A stretch of DNA of 34,685 nt from a virus: positions 1-34,685 of IMG/VR virus record IMGVR_UViG_3300032299_000745; one strand, written 5' to 3'. How positions within the stretch are numbered: position 1 is the stretch's first letter; each line of letters starts with the position of its first letter. Below the pieces are notes generated by a model that saw only the letters and a list, made by a program, of their open reading frames with translations, was not told where the DNA came from and did no database searches. Shown piece by piece: positions 14,280 to 22,645 of this stretch. A program made the translations under genes and the position numbers.

Positions 14280-16840
14280 ATCCTTCGGCGATGAGTTGTT
14301 ACTTTGGCAATTCCATTTCTAATCTCGGCGTGTACTATATTGCCTAAATTGTCAATATTCGTTTGATGTACGGGCTTATTATTTGTTACTGATAGTAATT
14401 GCTTCAAAAGATTATTCGTCTCTCTCAGCTCAATATTTTGATTAATCAATACGCCTTTAGGTTGCTCGATGTTTCCGTAATTAAACAACACACCCTTTTG
14501 ATAGTCATGTAATATCTGTGCTGCGTCATCGTTTGAGATGTTACCTATCTTAGCATTTTGTGAAGGGTTAAAGATTCTTTCGTTACCATCCACCGCAACA
14601 ACATAACCATCTTGACCATTGTGAACCTTGTTACCTTGTAAGTCTCTAGCCACATTCTCAGTACCATCGATAAACGCACCACTAATAACCTCTGCTAATG
14701 CCGTGTCAACGATTGCCTTTTGTAGAGCCGTGTTCGGGTCGGTCTTAGCATAGCTTGAAAATAATTGATAGAACGCAAATATTTTTTGTTGACGTATCTC
14801 TTTCTCTTGTTGTCTACGTTTCTCTAACTCTAGTTTAGCTGCTTTCTCTTTCTCAAATGCTAAAGTGTTCTCTAGTCCTCGCTCTGCTAGTCTTTCTTGC
14901 GCCTCGATAGCTTTTTTGTTGGCTTCCGTTTCTTGCTCGAGTAAATCGTTTTTTTCTTTGTTACGTTTCTCTAATGCTTTTTGAAGATACCCAGCAACCT
15001 TGTCGGCCTCCTTCATTATCTCTTGATTCTTTTTCTTTTCAAGTTCTAACTCATTTTTTGCATCCTCTCCTGCTTTTTTCCACAATGCATCAAACTCTTT
15101 TTTCTTTTTTTCGGCTCTTTTAGCTGCTCTATCTTCGTCTTTTTTATCTGCTTCTGCTTGTCTTTCCTCTGCCGATTTCTTTGCGTCAATATCCACTTGT
15201 GCTAAGTCTTGTTGCAACTTCTTTTCAAGTGCTATCAATGCTTCTGCTTTTAGTTTTGCATCTCCTTTTTGTTGCGTAATTCTTATTTGGTCGAGCCTAA
15301 ATTGTTCTTCTATCTGTGCTTTTTTTCGCAATGTTTCGTCGGCTATAATAGCTATTTCCATGGCTCTTATTTGAGCCTCTAAACTCATGTTAGCCTCTAG
15401 CTCTTGCTTCTTTCTTTCAGCTTCTTTTGCCGCTGCTTCTTCCTTCCCTTTTTGTATCTCAGCATCAAACCCACTTAGCTTTGCATTGTTCTTTTTATTT
15501 TCTTGAAAAAACTTAGTGTCGGCATCAATAACATCCTTGTAGTAGTTTTCTAGTTCTTTGAATTTATCTTCATAGTTATTTCTTAAGTTCTTCATTGATG
15601 CAGAAGCATTTGCTTGTTCAGCATCTGACATCTTTATAAATGCCATTATCTGTTTAGCATCAACACCGTTCTTTTTAGCTAAGTAGTTGAGTTCAATATC
15701 TAACTTTTGTTGTGCGAACTTACCTTGTTGCTTTGCTTCATCTTCTGAAATCCTTATAGCTTCTTTTAATGCTGCACGCCTTACTGCATTACTCTTCGTT
15801 CTGTCGGCTGCCGTAAACTCTAACTTTGCTATTTTGTTTGCTGCCTCTGCGGCATTACTTATGTAGTTATTTTGAGAATCTTCCAATGCATCTAAAGCCT
15901 CTGTGTAATCCCTTGCTGCTTGCGTTGCAATTTCTAACTGCTCACTTGTACCTGCTACCGCTTGAGAAAACTTATCTGACGCCGCTGAAAAGTTACCACT
16001 AAATAAATCTTTAAACGCACCTATTAATATAATAGCCCTTGTTCTTATAACATCTAAGATGGCACTTACTTGCTCCATCCTTGTAGCTATTTCAACTGCC
16101 CCACTATCACTACTTGCAAATGCTTTATAAAGGCCATAAATCGCAGCCGTTAATAACGTAACAACTAAAATTAATGGGTTCTTGGCTAAATTTAATAATT
16201 GTGAACCTAAGTTTTTAGCCCCCTCAGCGGCATCTCTCATAGGTGCAGGTAATGCCTCAAAAGCACTCTTGTAATTACCTACGTTACGTTGAAACTCACC
16301 AACTCCCTCTTCGGCTTTCCTTACCTTTTTATCTAGTTCGGTAAACTCTTTTTGTAATGCTTTAAACGCTTTTGTGTTATCCTTACCTGTAAACGATAAT
16401 TCTTTTAGTTCCTTTTTAATAGCCGACAAACGCTGAACACCCTCTTTATATTCGCCGTTTAAGTCTTTTAAACTTTTCTCTGTAGCCTTGTTTTGCTTCT
16501 CAATTAGTTGTTGATTCTTTATCTCTTCGCGCTGGGTCTTAAGTTTTTCTTGGTTTAGCTTTTCACTTTGTTGTTGAACTTGTATCTCAGCCTTGGTAAG
16601 TGTTTCTTGCTGCTTGATTAGTTGATTCGTTTCGGCCATTGCTTGATTCAACTGCTTCACATCGTCATAGCTCTTAGCCTTGAACGTGCTTACGAATTCT
16701 TTTTGCGCTGCGATTGATCCTTTAATTGTTACTTGCGTTTCTTTGATAACCGCTAGTAGTTCCGTTGCGCCTCTCTTAGCATCGTCGAACACGCCATTGA
16801 CGAATAAATCTTCTTTGCCTAATGCCTTACCTTCTGCCAT
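14276..16840 (-). CDS. Tail tape measure protein, 854 aa
   Basis: The 854-residue protein has a long coiled-coil N-terminal half, a hydrophobic segment (about residues 224-242, LVVTLLTAAIYGLYKAF), a Lys/Glu/Ala-rich coiled-coil middle and a C-terminal FIDGTENVARD...GQDGYVVAVDGNERIFNP block, which recurs at tape measure C-termini of Bacteroidota phages. It sets tail length and is ejected with the DNA in siphoviruses. It starts in a TAATG overlap with the 150-aa upstream gene. The length would fit a tail of roughly 130 nm by the usual 1.5 angstrom per residue rule. Confidence 0.92.
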   Translation of the reverse strand: MAEGKALGKEDLFVNGVFDDAKRGATELLAVIKETQVTIKGSIAAQKEFVSTFKAKSYDDVKQLNQAMAETNQLIKQQETLTKAEIQVQQQSEKLNQEKLKTQREEIKNQQLIEKQNKATEKSLKDLNGEYKEGVQRLSAIKKELKELSFTGKDNTKAFKALQKEFTELDKKVRKAEEGVGEFQRNVGNYKSAFEALPAPMRDAAEGAKNLGSQLLNLAKNPLILVVTLLTAAIYGLYKAFASSDSGAVEIATRMEQVSAILDVIRTRAIILIGAFKDLFSGNFSAASDKFSQAVAGTSEQLEIATQAARDYTEALDALEDSQNNYISNAAEAANKIAKLEFTAADRTKSNAVRRAALKEAIRISEDEAKQQGKFAQQKLDIELNYLAKKNGVDAKQIMAFIKMSDAEQANASASMKNLRNNYEDKFKELENYYKDVIDADTKFFQENKKNNAKLSGFDAEIQKGKEEAAAKEAERKKQELEANMSLEAQIRAMEIAIIADETLRKKAQIEEQFRLDQIRITQQKGDAKLKAEALIALEKKLQQDLAQVDIDAKKSAEERQAEADKKDEDRAAKRAEKKKKEFDALWKKAGEDAKNELELEKKKNQEIMKEADKVAGYLQKALEKRNKEKNDLLEQETEANKKAIEAQERLAERGLENTLAFEKEKAAKLELEKRRQQEKEIRQQKIFAFYQLFSSYAKTDPNTALQKAIVDTALAEVISGAFIDGTENVARDLQGNKVHNGQDGYVVAVDGNERIFNPSQNAKIGNISNDDAAQILHDYQKGVLFNYGNIEQPKGVLINQNIELRETNNLLKQLLSVTNNKPVHQTNIDNLGNIVHAEIRNGIAKVTTHRRRI

Positions 16841-17292
16841 TACTCTTTATTATTTTGCTTATTGAACTCTGAATACTGAGCTATGTAACTGAACCATTCA
16901 GATACACTTATCTCGTGCAAATTTAGTTTAAATCCAATCCACTTTTCAATTAATATCTTTAATTCATTTGATTTCAAAGATTTTTGTTCTAGCTTCTGCT
17001 TCAACTCTTCTTCATGTATACGAATAAAAGTGTTGTTGAACTTATCACCACTAATAGCCACCTCGCACTTTAGCGCAATAATTTCTTTTTGCAGCTCGAT
17101 AATTTCAATGAATGATTCAGATAGTCCAAACCTATCAACCAACTGCCTCTGAATATTCTCAAACGCTCTCTCATGATTGCCGAATAATCCTTTCTTTTTT
17201 ATCATGAAAGTGATATTATCTTCATCAACTATCTTTAAGTAATTGAATGTCGGCATAGTGTCGATGCTATTGTAGTATCTTACTCTTAACAT
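16840..17292 (-). CDS. Putative tail assembly chaperone, 150 aa
   Basis: This 150-residue helical protein sits directly upstream of the tape measure with a TAATG overlap, the position of tail assembly chaperones in siphoviruses. It contains acidic helices and an ISVSEWFSYIAQYSEF C-terminus. No programmed frameshift to an extended product was found by eye. The role is by position only. Confidence 0.6.
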   Translation of the reverse strand: MLRVRYYNSIDTMPTFNYLKIVDEDNITFMIKKKGLFGNHERAFENIQRQLVDRFGLSESFIEIIELQKEIIALKCEVAISGDKFNNTFIRIHEEELKQKLEQKSLKSNELKILIEKWIGFKLNLHEISVSEWFSYIAQYSEFNKQNNKE

Positions 17293-17731
17293 AAATCATA
17301 ATTAATGGTTTGGCTCTTTCACGCAATACATCTTTGCTCTCCTCGGTAAGTCCGATAACTACTCCGAAATTATCTTGTAAATCTTCGCCATCCTTGATAG
17401 TGTTTGCGTCAATAACTAAGTCACCATTTGCAATAGTCTTCACCTTAAATGTGCTATAAAATGCGCCGGTGTCACGCAATGTTACTCTGTTTATTGGTTG
17501 GCCTTTCTCACGCTTTATAAACTCCGTATTAGGCGAATAGACAGCTCCACCCCTAGCATAAACAGAACGCAACGTGCGACCATCCATACCAACACCCTTT
17601 TCGTATAACTGAACTTGACGATTGAGCCTTAACGCTTCAAACTGAATGGAACGATTGCCAGTCACTACCTTTAGCGCATCCGTCTCATTTAACTTTAGCA
17701 CCTTCTTTGCTATGACCTCAAGACTCCACAT
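17267..17731 (-). CDS. Minor tail / head-tail joining protein, 154 aa
   Basis: The 154-residue protein contains GGAVYSPNTEFIKREKGQP followed by RVTLRDTGAFYSTFKV, a combination I recognise from virion connector or minor tail proteins of Bacteroidota phages. It is basic at the start and beta-rich in the centre. It lies between the major tail protein and the tape measure. The start overlaps the stop of the 57-aa gene and its 3' end overlaps the next gene by 26 bp. Confidence 0.65.
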   Translation of the reverse strand: MWSLEVIAKKVLKLNETDALKVVTGNRSIQFEALRLNRQVQLYEKGVGMDGRTLRSVYARGGAVYSPNTEFIKREKGQPINRVTLRDTGAFYSTFKVKTIANGDLVIDANTIKDGEDLQDNFGVVIGLTEESKDVLRERAKPLIMIYVKSKILQ

Positions 17732-17891
17732 TCAACTTAGCATACTCTTTTTTTATCTGACGATATGCATTCTGCCAATGAAAGTTAGGTAAGTCTTTGA
17801 ACGCATCTCTAAAGTGACTCTCAGTATATTTCCCAATCGTATTGACCTCAAATTTATAGCCGTCAACTATTATCATTTTGCGATTATCCAT
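17718..17891 (-). CDS. Small hypothetical protein, 57 aa (leaderless start)
   Basis: The start is taken as ATG at 17891 (MDNRKMIIVDGYKFEV). A longer reading that begins MRLFFYICS would run back into the terminator and promoter and is rejected. The -7 box TATATTTG (17903-17896) ends exactly 4 nt before this ATG, so the mRNA probably starts at or next to the start codon. The 57-residue product is basic and aromatic. It is the first gene of the tail-assembly transcript, after the terminator of the major tail protein. Function is unknown. Confidence 0.7.
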   Translation of the reverse strand: MDNRKMIIVDGYKFEVNTIGKYTESHFRDAFKDLPNFHWQNAYRQIKKEYAKLNVES

Positions 17892-17895
17892 GCTG

Positions 17896-17903
17896 CAAAT
17901 ATA
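17896..17903 (-). promoter_or_regulatory. Promoter -7 box TATATTTG, 4 nt before ATG 17891
   Basis: The minus strand reads TATATTTG, a perfect match to the Bacteroidota -7 consensus TAnnTTTG, then CAGC and ATG. The -33 region is poor (a TTG lies 22 nt upstream). The box begins in the T-tract of the terminator at 17903-17935. Confidence 0.65.
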
Positions 17904-17935
17904 AAAAAATAGCCTCACATTTCTGCAAGGCTATT
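17903..17935 (-). terminator. Terminator after the major tail protein
   Basis: On the minus strand AATAGCC (17935-17929) pairs with GGCTATT (17914-17908), 7 bp around a 14-nt loop, followed by a T-run (17909-17903). It lies 28 nt after the major tail protein stop, consistent with separating an abundant message from the less abundant tail-assembly genes. Confidence 0.8.
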
Positions 17936-17962
17936 CAACAAATCAAACTATCAGAAAACTTC

Positions 17963-18919
17963 TTAAACTACCGCGCCTGTTGTACCAATCATTGTAGTAC
18001 CATCAAGGCCATTCTTCTTAACGTATGGTTGTAATACATCAGATACAGTCTGCGAGGTGTACGCTAATGTGTAGCGACCTGCTTGTGAAGTACTCTCTGT
18101 AACGGTTGTAAGTGTTACATCAGCACCATCTGTGGTGTTTCTAATTTTAGAACCTGTTTCAGTTACGCTTGATGCAAAGTCAGCAATAAGTAACCCCTCA
18201 ACTGGCGAACCATTGATAAAGTCACCGTACTTGTTGTACACATCAACAACCATTGATGTCTGACCTGTAGACACCACACGAACGTAAGCATTGATTAAAC
18301 CTCTCACATTCGCAAGGTTAACACCAGTAAATGATGAAGATAAAATCATTCTCAAATCTTCGTCTCTCTCATCGATACCAAATTCAAAAGAAATCATAAT
18401 CTTTTGGATAGTAGTATCAGTTGTAAACATCAACTTGTTGTAGAATGAATCTGCTTGAATCTCTACAGGATAAAGCATACCATCATCGTTTTTTACCTTA
18501 CCATAAAGTGATCCGTTAGAATCAATCATGAAAGCTCCGAACGATGAACATCTGTTTGAGTTCAACTGATTAAGTAACTCTGGGCCACCTTTAAGAACTA
18601 AGCCCGTGAAACTTCTAACCCCTTGACGAATGAATACTTTTGAGCCATCCTCGAAAGTCTCCATCAAAGCATCAGCACGTTCACCTGCTACATTCTTCAA
18701 TGGGCCTACAGGATACCATCTCTTAGAATCGTCTGCTTGGTTAATCAACGCCGTTACATAAGCACTATCCAAAGTGTCAGTCGGGTCGATTGAATTTTCT
18801 GTTCCATCATTTGCGATAAGAGGAACTAAAATTAATTGTTTTGTAACTCCAAATACTGGAATACAATTCGGTGTGCCTGTATTTTGTAAGCTAACACCGC
18901 AAGAACATAATGCACTCAT
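17963..18919 (-). CDS. Major tail (tube) protein, 318 aa
   Basis: The 318-residue product begins MSALCSCGVSLQNTGTPNC, a cysteine-containing opening that recurs in tail tube proteins of Bacteroidota phages, and is otherwise a beta-rich protein with an ordered C-terminal domain (about residues 200-318). It follows the connector genes and precedes the tape measure region, and its own terminator follows. All of this fits the major tail protein. It lacks any catalytic motif. Confidence 0.8.
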   Translation of the reverse strand: MSALCSCGVSLQNTGTPNCIPVFGVTKQLILVPLIANDGTENSIDPTDTLDSAYVTALINQADDSKRWYPVGPLKNVAGERADALMETFEDGSKVFIRQGVRSFTGLVLKGGPELLNQLNSNRCSSFGAFMIDSNGSLYGKVKNDDGMLYPVEIQADSFYNKLMFTTDTTIQKIMISFEFGIDERDEDLRMILSSSFTGVNLANVRGLINAYVRVVSTGQTSMVVDVYNKYGDFINGSPVEGLLIADFASSVTETGSKIRNTTDGADVTLTTVTESTSQAGRYTLAYTSQTVSDVLQPYVKKNGLDGTTMIGTTGAVV

Positions 18920-18944
18920 GTTATAAATTTTTTTTAGTTAATAA

Positions 18945-19619
18945 TTAATTGCAACACACTAAACACTTGTTGAATGGAATCTTAATTAGTAATTCAACGC
19001 CCGAAATATTATCTGAAAATATCTTTCTTTCAATACCTTTTTCAATCACATCTCCGAAGTTTACAAAGTCATTTTCCACAAAAGTAATGTTGTATGCTGC
19101 GTTTGCTTGAGCATAATTTGACAAGGCAATCATGAACTGCCTCACCGCCGACTTCATCGGTTTAATCGCGTTGGTGTAATGGTCACCCGTTAACCAATCC
19201 TTAGGGTCGCAATTAGCCATAAAGTAAATTGCACAATCACTTTCATAGTCAACCAAATCCATCTCCGAAGCATACACCTCGGGTGCATTTAAGTGAAGAT
19301 AAATGAACGGTAACTTATCATTTGCATTCTTCTTTTTTATCAACTCCTTGTTAGTGTCTAAGAAAGTGCCGTAATAAAAAAATGGTAATCGTAAAGTATA
19401 ACTACCTGCATTCAACGCAACGCTTGACTTCACCGTTATGCTTGTGTTTTCAACCACATCGATAATCTTGTACGATCCAAGTAAATTACCAATAGTTGCC
19501 CATAGTGTTCTACTTGTGTTCATACGATATACGCCACTACTAATTACATCAACTGATGTCACTTTAATAGTTCCATCGATAGTGTTTATAATAGCTTGGA
19601 TGTGTTCGTGTGTTGTCAT
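18945..19619 (-). CDS. Head-tail connector / tail completion protein, 224 aa
   Basis: This 224-residue protein has an N-terminal beta-rich part (TIKVTSVDVISSGVYRM) and a C-terminal alpha/beta part with LPFIYLHLNAPEV and a Cys-Cys tail (CLVCCN). It lies between a 167-aa connector-type gene and the major tail protein, where tail completion or neck proteins occur. The start overlaps the upstream stop. The family is not certain. Confidence 0.65.
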   Translation of the reverse strand: MTTHEHIQAIINTIDGTIKVTSVDVISSGVYRMNTSRTLWATIGNLLGSYKIIDVVENTSITVKSSVALNAGSYTLRLPFFYYGTFLDTNKELIKKKNANDKLPFIYLHLNAPEVYASEMDLVDYESDCAIYFMANCDPKDWLTGDHYTNAIKPMKSAVRQFMIALSNYAQANAAYNITFVENDFVNFGDVIEKGIERKIFSDNISGVELLIKIPFNKCLVCCN

Positions 19620-20122
19620 TAGATGCTGATGTAATCTTTATGAATACCCTTATACTCGGGATAAGTTGAGCCGTTTGCAATGATGTATCTCTGTATCGAT
19701 TTAAACGTGCTTATGCAATAATTGTACTCATTTACCAAGGTTGCGAAACCCATCTTTGAAAAATAATTTATACTGCTCTCAGACTGCTCATTGCCCGAAA
19801 TAGTATTGACTTGGCTTTGTTGACGCACATAAAAAAAGAATATCCACTTCACTAACATCTGTTTGATGCCTAGCGATTGAATTAAGTCTCCATCTATATC
19901 CTTAAACCATGCATTAAAAATATCAATGAACCTTTGCGTCTGAGGTTCTCCGTCATCTAAATCAGCAATAAACAAATCGCATAATTCAACGCCTAACATC
20001 TCATAAAGCAAGGTTAGTTCATAAGTATCAATCGCAGTTTGTAACTCCTCCTCGGTGAAGTTATCAGTTGCAATGGCGGTAGTGCCAGTCTCAAAATCTG
20101 TTATTGATACTATGTAACTCAT
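19619..20122 (-). CDS. Head-tail connector (adaptor)-like protein, 167 aa
   Basis: The helical 167-residue protein sits two genes after the major capsid gene, where head-completion adaptors (gp6-like) are encoded. The FNAWFKDIDG...IKQMLVKWIFFFYVRQQ helices and SESSINYFSKM segment recur in Bacteroidota phage connector proteins. No enzymatic motif is present. The call is by position and overall character. Confidence 0.65.
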   Translation of the reverse strand: MSYIVSITDFETGTTAIATDNFTEEELQTAIDTYELTLLYEMLGVELCDLFIADLDDGEPQTQRFIDIFNAWFKDIDGDLIQSLGIKQMLVKWIFFFYVRQQSQVNTISGNEQSESSINYFSKMGFATLVNEYNYCISTFKSIQRYIIANGSTYPEYKGIHKDYISI

Positions 20123-20311
20123 TTATATTTCTTTTACTAGTTTTTTGTGTGTCAAAATCTCGGCTATATTCTTAGATACCTCTAACTTTTCGCCTACTTC
20201 TAAGCCTTTAAACGCCTCAACAACCTCAACAATTACTATCTCAGTTGATTGAGAGAACTCAACCGCCTCTATTGAAGCGGTTTGAGTTTCTTCTTTAACC
20301 TTCTTAGCCAT
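20123..20311 (-). CDS. Small acidic protein, 62 aa
   Basis: The 62-residue product (MAKKVKEETQTASIEAVEF) ends with LEVGEKLEVSKNIAEILTHKKLVKEI, a short alpha/beta unit common in genes that follow the capsid protein in such phages. It may be a head-decoration or completion factor, but this is not shown. It starts 4 bp after the capsid stop and abuts the connector gene. Confidence 0.65.
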   Translation of the reverse strand: MAKKVKEETQTASIEAVEFSQSTEIVIVEVVEAFKGLEVGEKLEVSKNIAEILTHKKLVKEI

Positions 20312-20315
20312 GCGA

Positions 20316-21620
20316 TTATGCAGTCTCTAAAGCAGCAATGTCAGTTGAGAAAGTACCTTTCACAAATGCATTTCTGTTGTTGTTCTTAGTTACTAAAGCA
20401 CCTCTCCACTCAGCGATGATAGTACGCAAGTTCTTAGTCCAGTCATTACCATCTAAGCCCATGTTGATTGTTACCGCTTCTTTTTGGTAAAGGGTACTCA
20501 TGTTGAAGTTACCTACCAAGTAAGTACCTGCGGTTACTAATGTAGTTGCAATCATTGGAACGCCATCTAAAGTAAGGGTCTCACCGATGAACATTAATCT
20601 GTCGATGTAACGTCTATCAGTTGCTGATACCTTGTACAACTTCAACTTAGTGATGTCGCTTGGGTTCATCAAGATAGCATTAGGTGCTTCTTGGTTAGCC
20701 AATGCGATTTGGTTCATTGCAACGGTTAAAACGTCAGCCTCGTTTGCGTTATCAACCGTACCTGCAAAAGTACCTGCTGCGAATGCTGTTGCAACCGTGC
20801 GAATACCATTCATGTTCGGAGCTGTACCATTACCCGAGTATGATGTAGACTCAACATCTAACATCAACAATCTCATCAATTCATTATTGATTTCTGATTG
20901 GATGAAATCGATATCGTCTAACATCTCAGTTGATACCTTGATGAATGCAGTACGCTTAACAACTGCTTGTGAAGCAACTACTAAGTCAAAGTCAACTTGG
21001 TTCTTAGTGTCTCCTTCCGCAGTTCCACCTGCTGAACCATCGCGGTTAGCTTGGTAAACCCATGAAATGATGTTTGAACTTGCTGCACCCTTCGCAAATA
21101 AGTCCATCAAACGAACTCGGCGTGTAGCGATTAAGTTAAGACCTGCGATACGTTGCTCAACTGGTACATTACCACCCGAGATGTTAGTTGATTCTAACAT
21201 TGTACCTGCTGCTTTTATCTCAAAAGTAATACCCGATTGCTCTGCATTACCTTTGTTTAAGCCTTTCAACGCTGCTAACTTAGCCTTGTTCTCTTCTGAG
21301 TTCAATGCTTCTTTCACGCTTGAAGCGTTTGAAGTTAAACTTCTCTCAGAGTTGTTCTTGTTCAACTTTTCGATAGCTAAACCATACTCTTTAAGAGTCT
21401 TATTCAACGAAATCATCTGCTCTTTTTGAGCGTTAGCAAGTTCAGTCTTTAAAGACTCGATGTCTTCTTTACTTGCGCTTTTTGCAACTGCATCTTCTAA
21501 TGCTTTGCGGGCTTCATCGTTGTATTCGTTGTACAACTTAGCCATTTCTTCTGCATCTTTTTCTGCAAAAGTTACTGAGGTTAATCCTTTTGTTTGGAGG
21601 AATAAATCGAACTTAGTCAT
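20316..21620 (-). CDS. HK97-type major capsid protein, 434 aa
   Basis: The 434-residue protein has an N-terminal helical delta-domain (about residues 1-130, many Lys/Glu/Ala heptads) that acts as scaffold and is normally removed by the protease, then the HK97 fold. Recognisable parts are the N-arm after SGGNVPVEQRI, the AVVKRTAFIKVSTEMLDD segment (P-domain spine helix), an A-domain with PNAILMNPSDITKLK, and the terminal strand ending in NRNAFVKGTF. It lies directly after the protease gene, as in other HK97-type modules. Confidence 0.93.
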   Translation of the reverse strand: MTKFDLFLQTKGLTSVTFAEKDAEEMAKLYNEYNDEARKALEDAVAKSASKEDIESLKTELANAQKEQMISLNKTLKEYGLAIEKLNKNNSERSLTSNASSVKEALNSEENKAKLAALKGLNKGNAEQSGITFEIKAAGTMLESTNISGGNVPVEQRIAGLNLIATRRVRLMDLFAKGAASSNIISWVYQANRDGSAGGTAEGDTKNQVDFDLVVASQAVVKRTAFIKVSTEMLDDIDFIQSEINNELMRLLMLDVESTSYSGNGTAPNMNGIRTVATAFAAGTFAGTVDNANEADVLTVAMNQIALANQEAPNAILMNPSDITKLKLYKVSATDRRYIDRLMFIGETLTLDGVPMIATTLVTAGTYLVGNFNMSTLYQKEAVTINMGLDGNDWTKNLRTIIAEWRGALVTKNNNRNAFVKGTFSTDIAALETA

Positions 21621-21621
21621 T

Positions 21622-22545
21622 TTAATTGTTCTTTGTTAAGTGAATAAATAATTGTTTCTTTTTAAGTGCTTTCGCGGCTTGTATGTCAATTTGCGTGTCT
21701 TTCAACGGCGCACTTGTTTTCTTTCTCGGCATCCCACATGATGCACAATAATCACCATTCATCTCTTCGCCACATGATGAGCATTCTTTCGTCTCTTCCT
21801 CGGGGCTTGGATTTTGAAGTATAGGTGTTGCATCGTTGCTTCCCTTTACTACCATGCTGCCTTCATCTCTAATCTTTAATTCGGTAACTGCCCAAAAGTA
21901 ACCCATCAAGTCAGCATCAGCCTTGTTGGCTATCATCTTATAATATTTGTCCCAGTTAGCTTTCTCAACCTTATACTCGGGTCTTTTATCGTCAATGCAG
22001 GTAACAAAGTTCACATACTGCATTCTGATTGAGTTTTGAACGGGTCTATTATTGTCGATAATATCTTCGATGCTTTCGCTTTCAACTAATGCCTCTTTCT
22101 CAATCTTAAAGATTAAGCACTCAGCATTACCACTATACTCTTTTCCTAACTCAGAAAAAGGCAATTCAGCAACCATCATCTCTACATCTGACTGCCAAGC
22201 AATGATAGTGTCAACACTTATGTTATGATCCTTGCAATATAGTATCTTTCCCTGTTGCTCTTGTACCGTCTTCTTGAAACACCCATTGATGTGAACATCC
22301 CCATGTGAGTCAAGGTAGTTAGTTGTAGATATAACTGGATAAATATAACCATCCTCAATAGTGAGTGCTTTAGTAGCATTGTCTTTTAACTTAATACTTG
22401 ACTTAGATAGATGCCCACGCTGATGTGAGAATACTATCTCAGCCTTTTTAAATGCCTTAATCCTTGCTTCATCATTTTTGATAGCATCATACAACTCTGC
22501 TTTAGAGTTGAATTCTTTATTCGGAAAGTAAATCGATGTTATCAT
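21622..22545 (-). CDS. HK97-type prohead protease with C-terminal zinc ribbon, 307 aa
   Basis: The 307-residue protein lies between portal and capsid genes. The protease domain includes GYIYPVISTTNYLDSHGDV (about residues 66-84), KDHN with a candidate catalytic His107, and QNSIRMQYV with a candidate Ser172. An acidic linker is followed by CSSCGEEMNGDYCASCGMP (Cys255, 258, 267, 270), a zinc-ribbon. The zinc module is not part of the standard HK97 protease and may dock the protease or act as a C-terminal cargo. The ATG at 22545 overlaps the stop of a 27-aa ORF (ATGA), which suggests coupling. Confidence 0.85.
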   Translation of the reverse strand: MITSIYFPNKEFNSKAELYDAIKNDEARIKAFKKAEIVFSHQRGHLSKSSIKLKDNATKALTIEDGYIYPVISTTNYLDSHGDVHINGCFKKTVQEQQGKILYCKDHNISVDTIIAWQSDVEMMVAELPFSELGKEYSGNAECLIFKIEKEALVESESIEDIIDNNRPVQNSIRMQYVNFVTCIDDKRPEYKVEKANWDKYYKMIANKADADLMGYFWAVTELKIRDEGSMVVKGSNDATPILQNPSPEEETKECSSCGEEMNGDYCASCGMPRKKTSAPLKDTQIDIQAAKALKKKQLFIHLTKNN

Positions 22546-22625
22546 TTATTCACTATTTTTTGTTTTTTTATCGCAGTCTTAGCCTTTATCTCGTCTAATT
22601 CTTTCTTTGTCTTTGTCTTTTTCAC
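22542..22625 (-). CDS. Lysine-rich 27-aa microprotein with GTG start
   Basis: The GTG at 22625-22623 opens a 27-codon ORF (MKKTKTKKELDEIKAKTAIK...) ending in TGA that overlaps the protease ATG. A TAATTTTG -7 box (22637-22630) ends exactly 4 nt before the GTG, matching the leaderless pattern of two other genes. The product is a basic single helix. It could be a real peptide or a leader for coupled translation of the protease. There is no homolog known to me. Confidence 0.5.
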   Translation of the reverse strand: MKKTKTKKELDEIKAKTAIKKQKIVNK

Positions 22626-22629
22626 AATG

Positions 22630-22637
22630 CAAAATTA
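22630..22637 (-). promoter_or_regulatory. Promoter -7 box TAATTTTG, 4 nt before GTG 22625
   Basis: The minus strand reads TAATTTTG then CATT then GTG. This matches TAnnTTTG perfectly. The -33 element is weak (ACTG, 19 nt upstream). It probably drives the protease-capsid transcript. Confidence 0.55.
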
Positions 22638-22645
22638 ATCTTTTT

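Noticed and set aside
16840-17292. Programmed frameshift of a tail assembly chaperone before the tape measure
   Set aside because: No slippery heptamer with a usable downstream frame was found by eye. The 150-aa gene closes cleanly with TAATG.
20632-21057. 141-aa plus-strand ORF
   Set aside because: It is antisense to the capsid gene and follows its codon pattern. It is a shadow frame.
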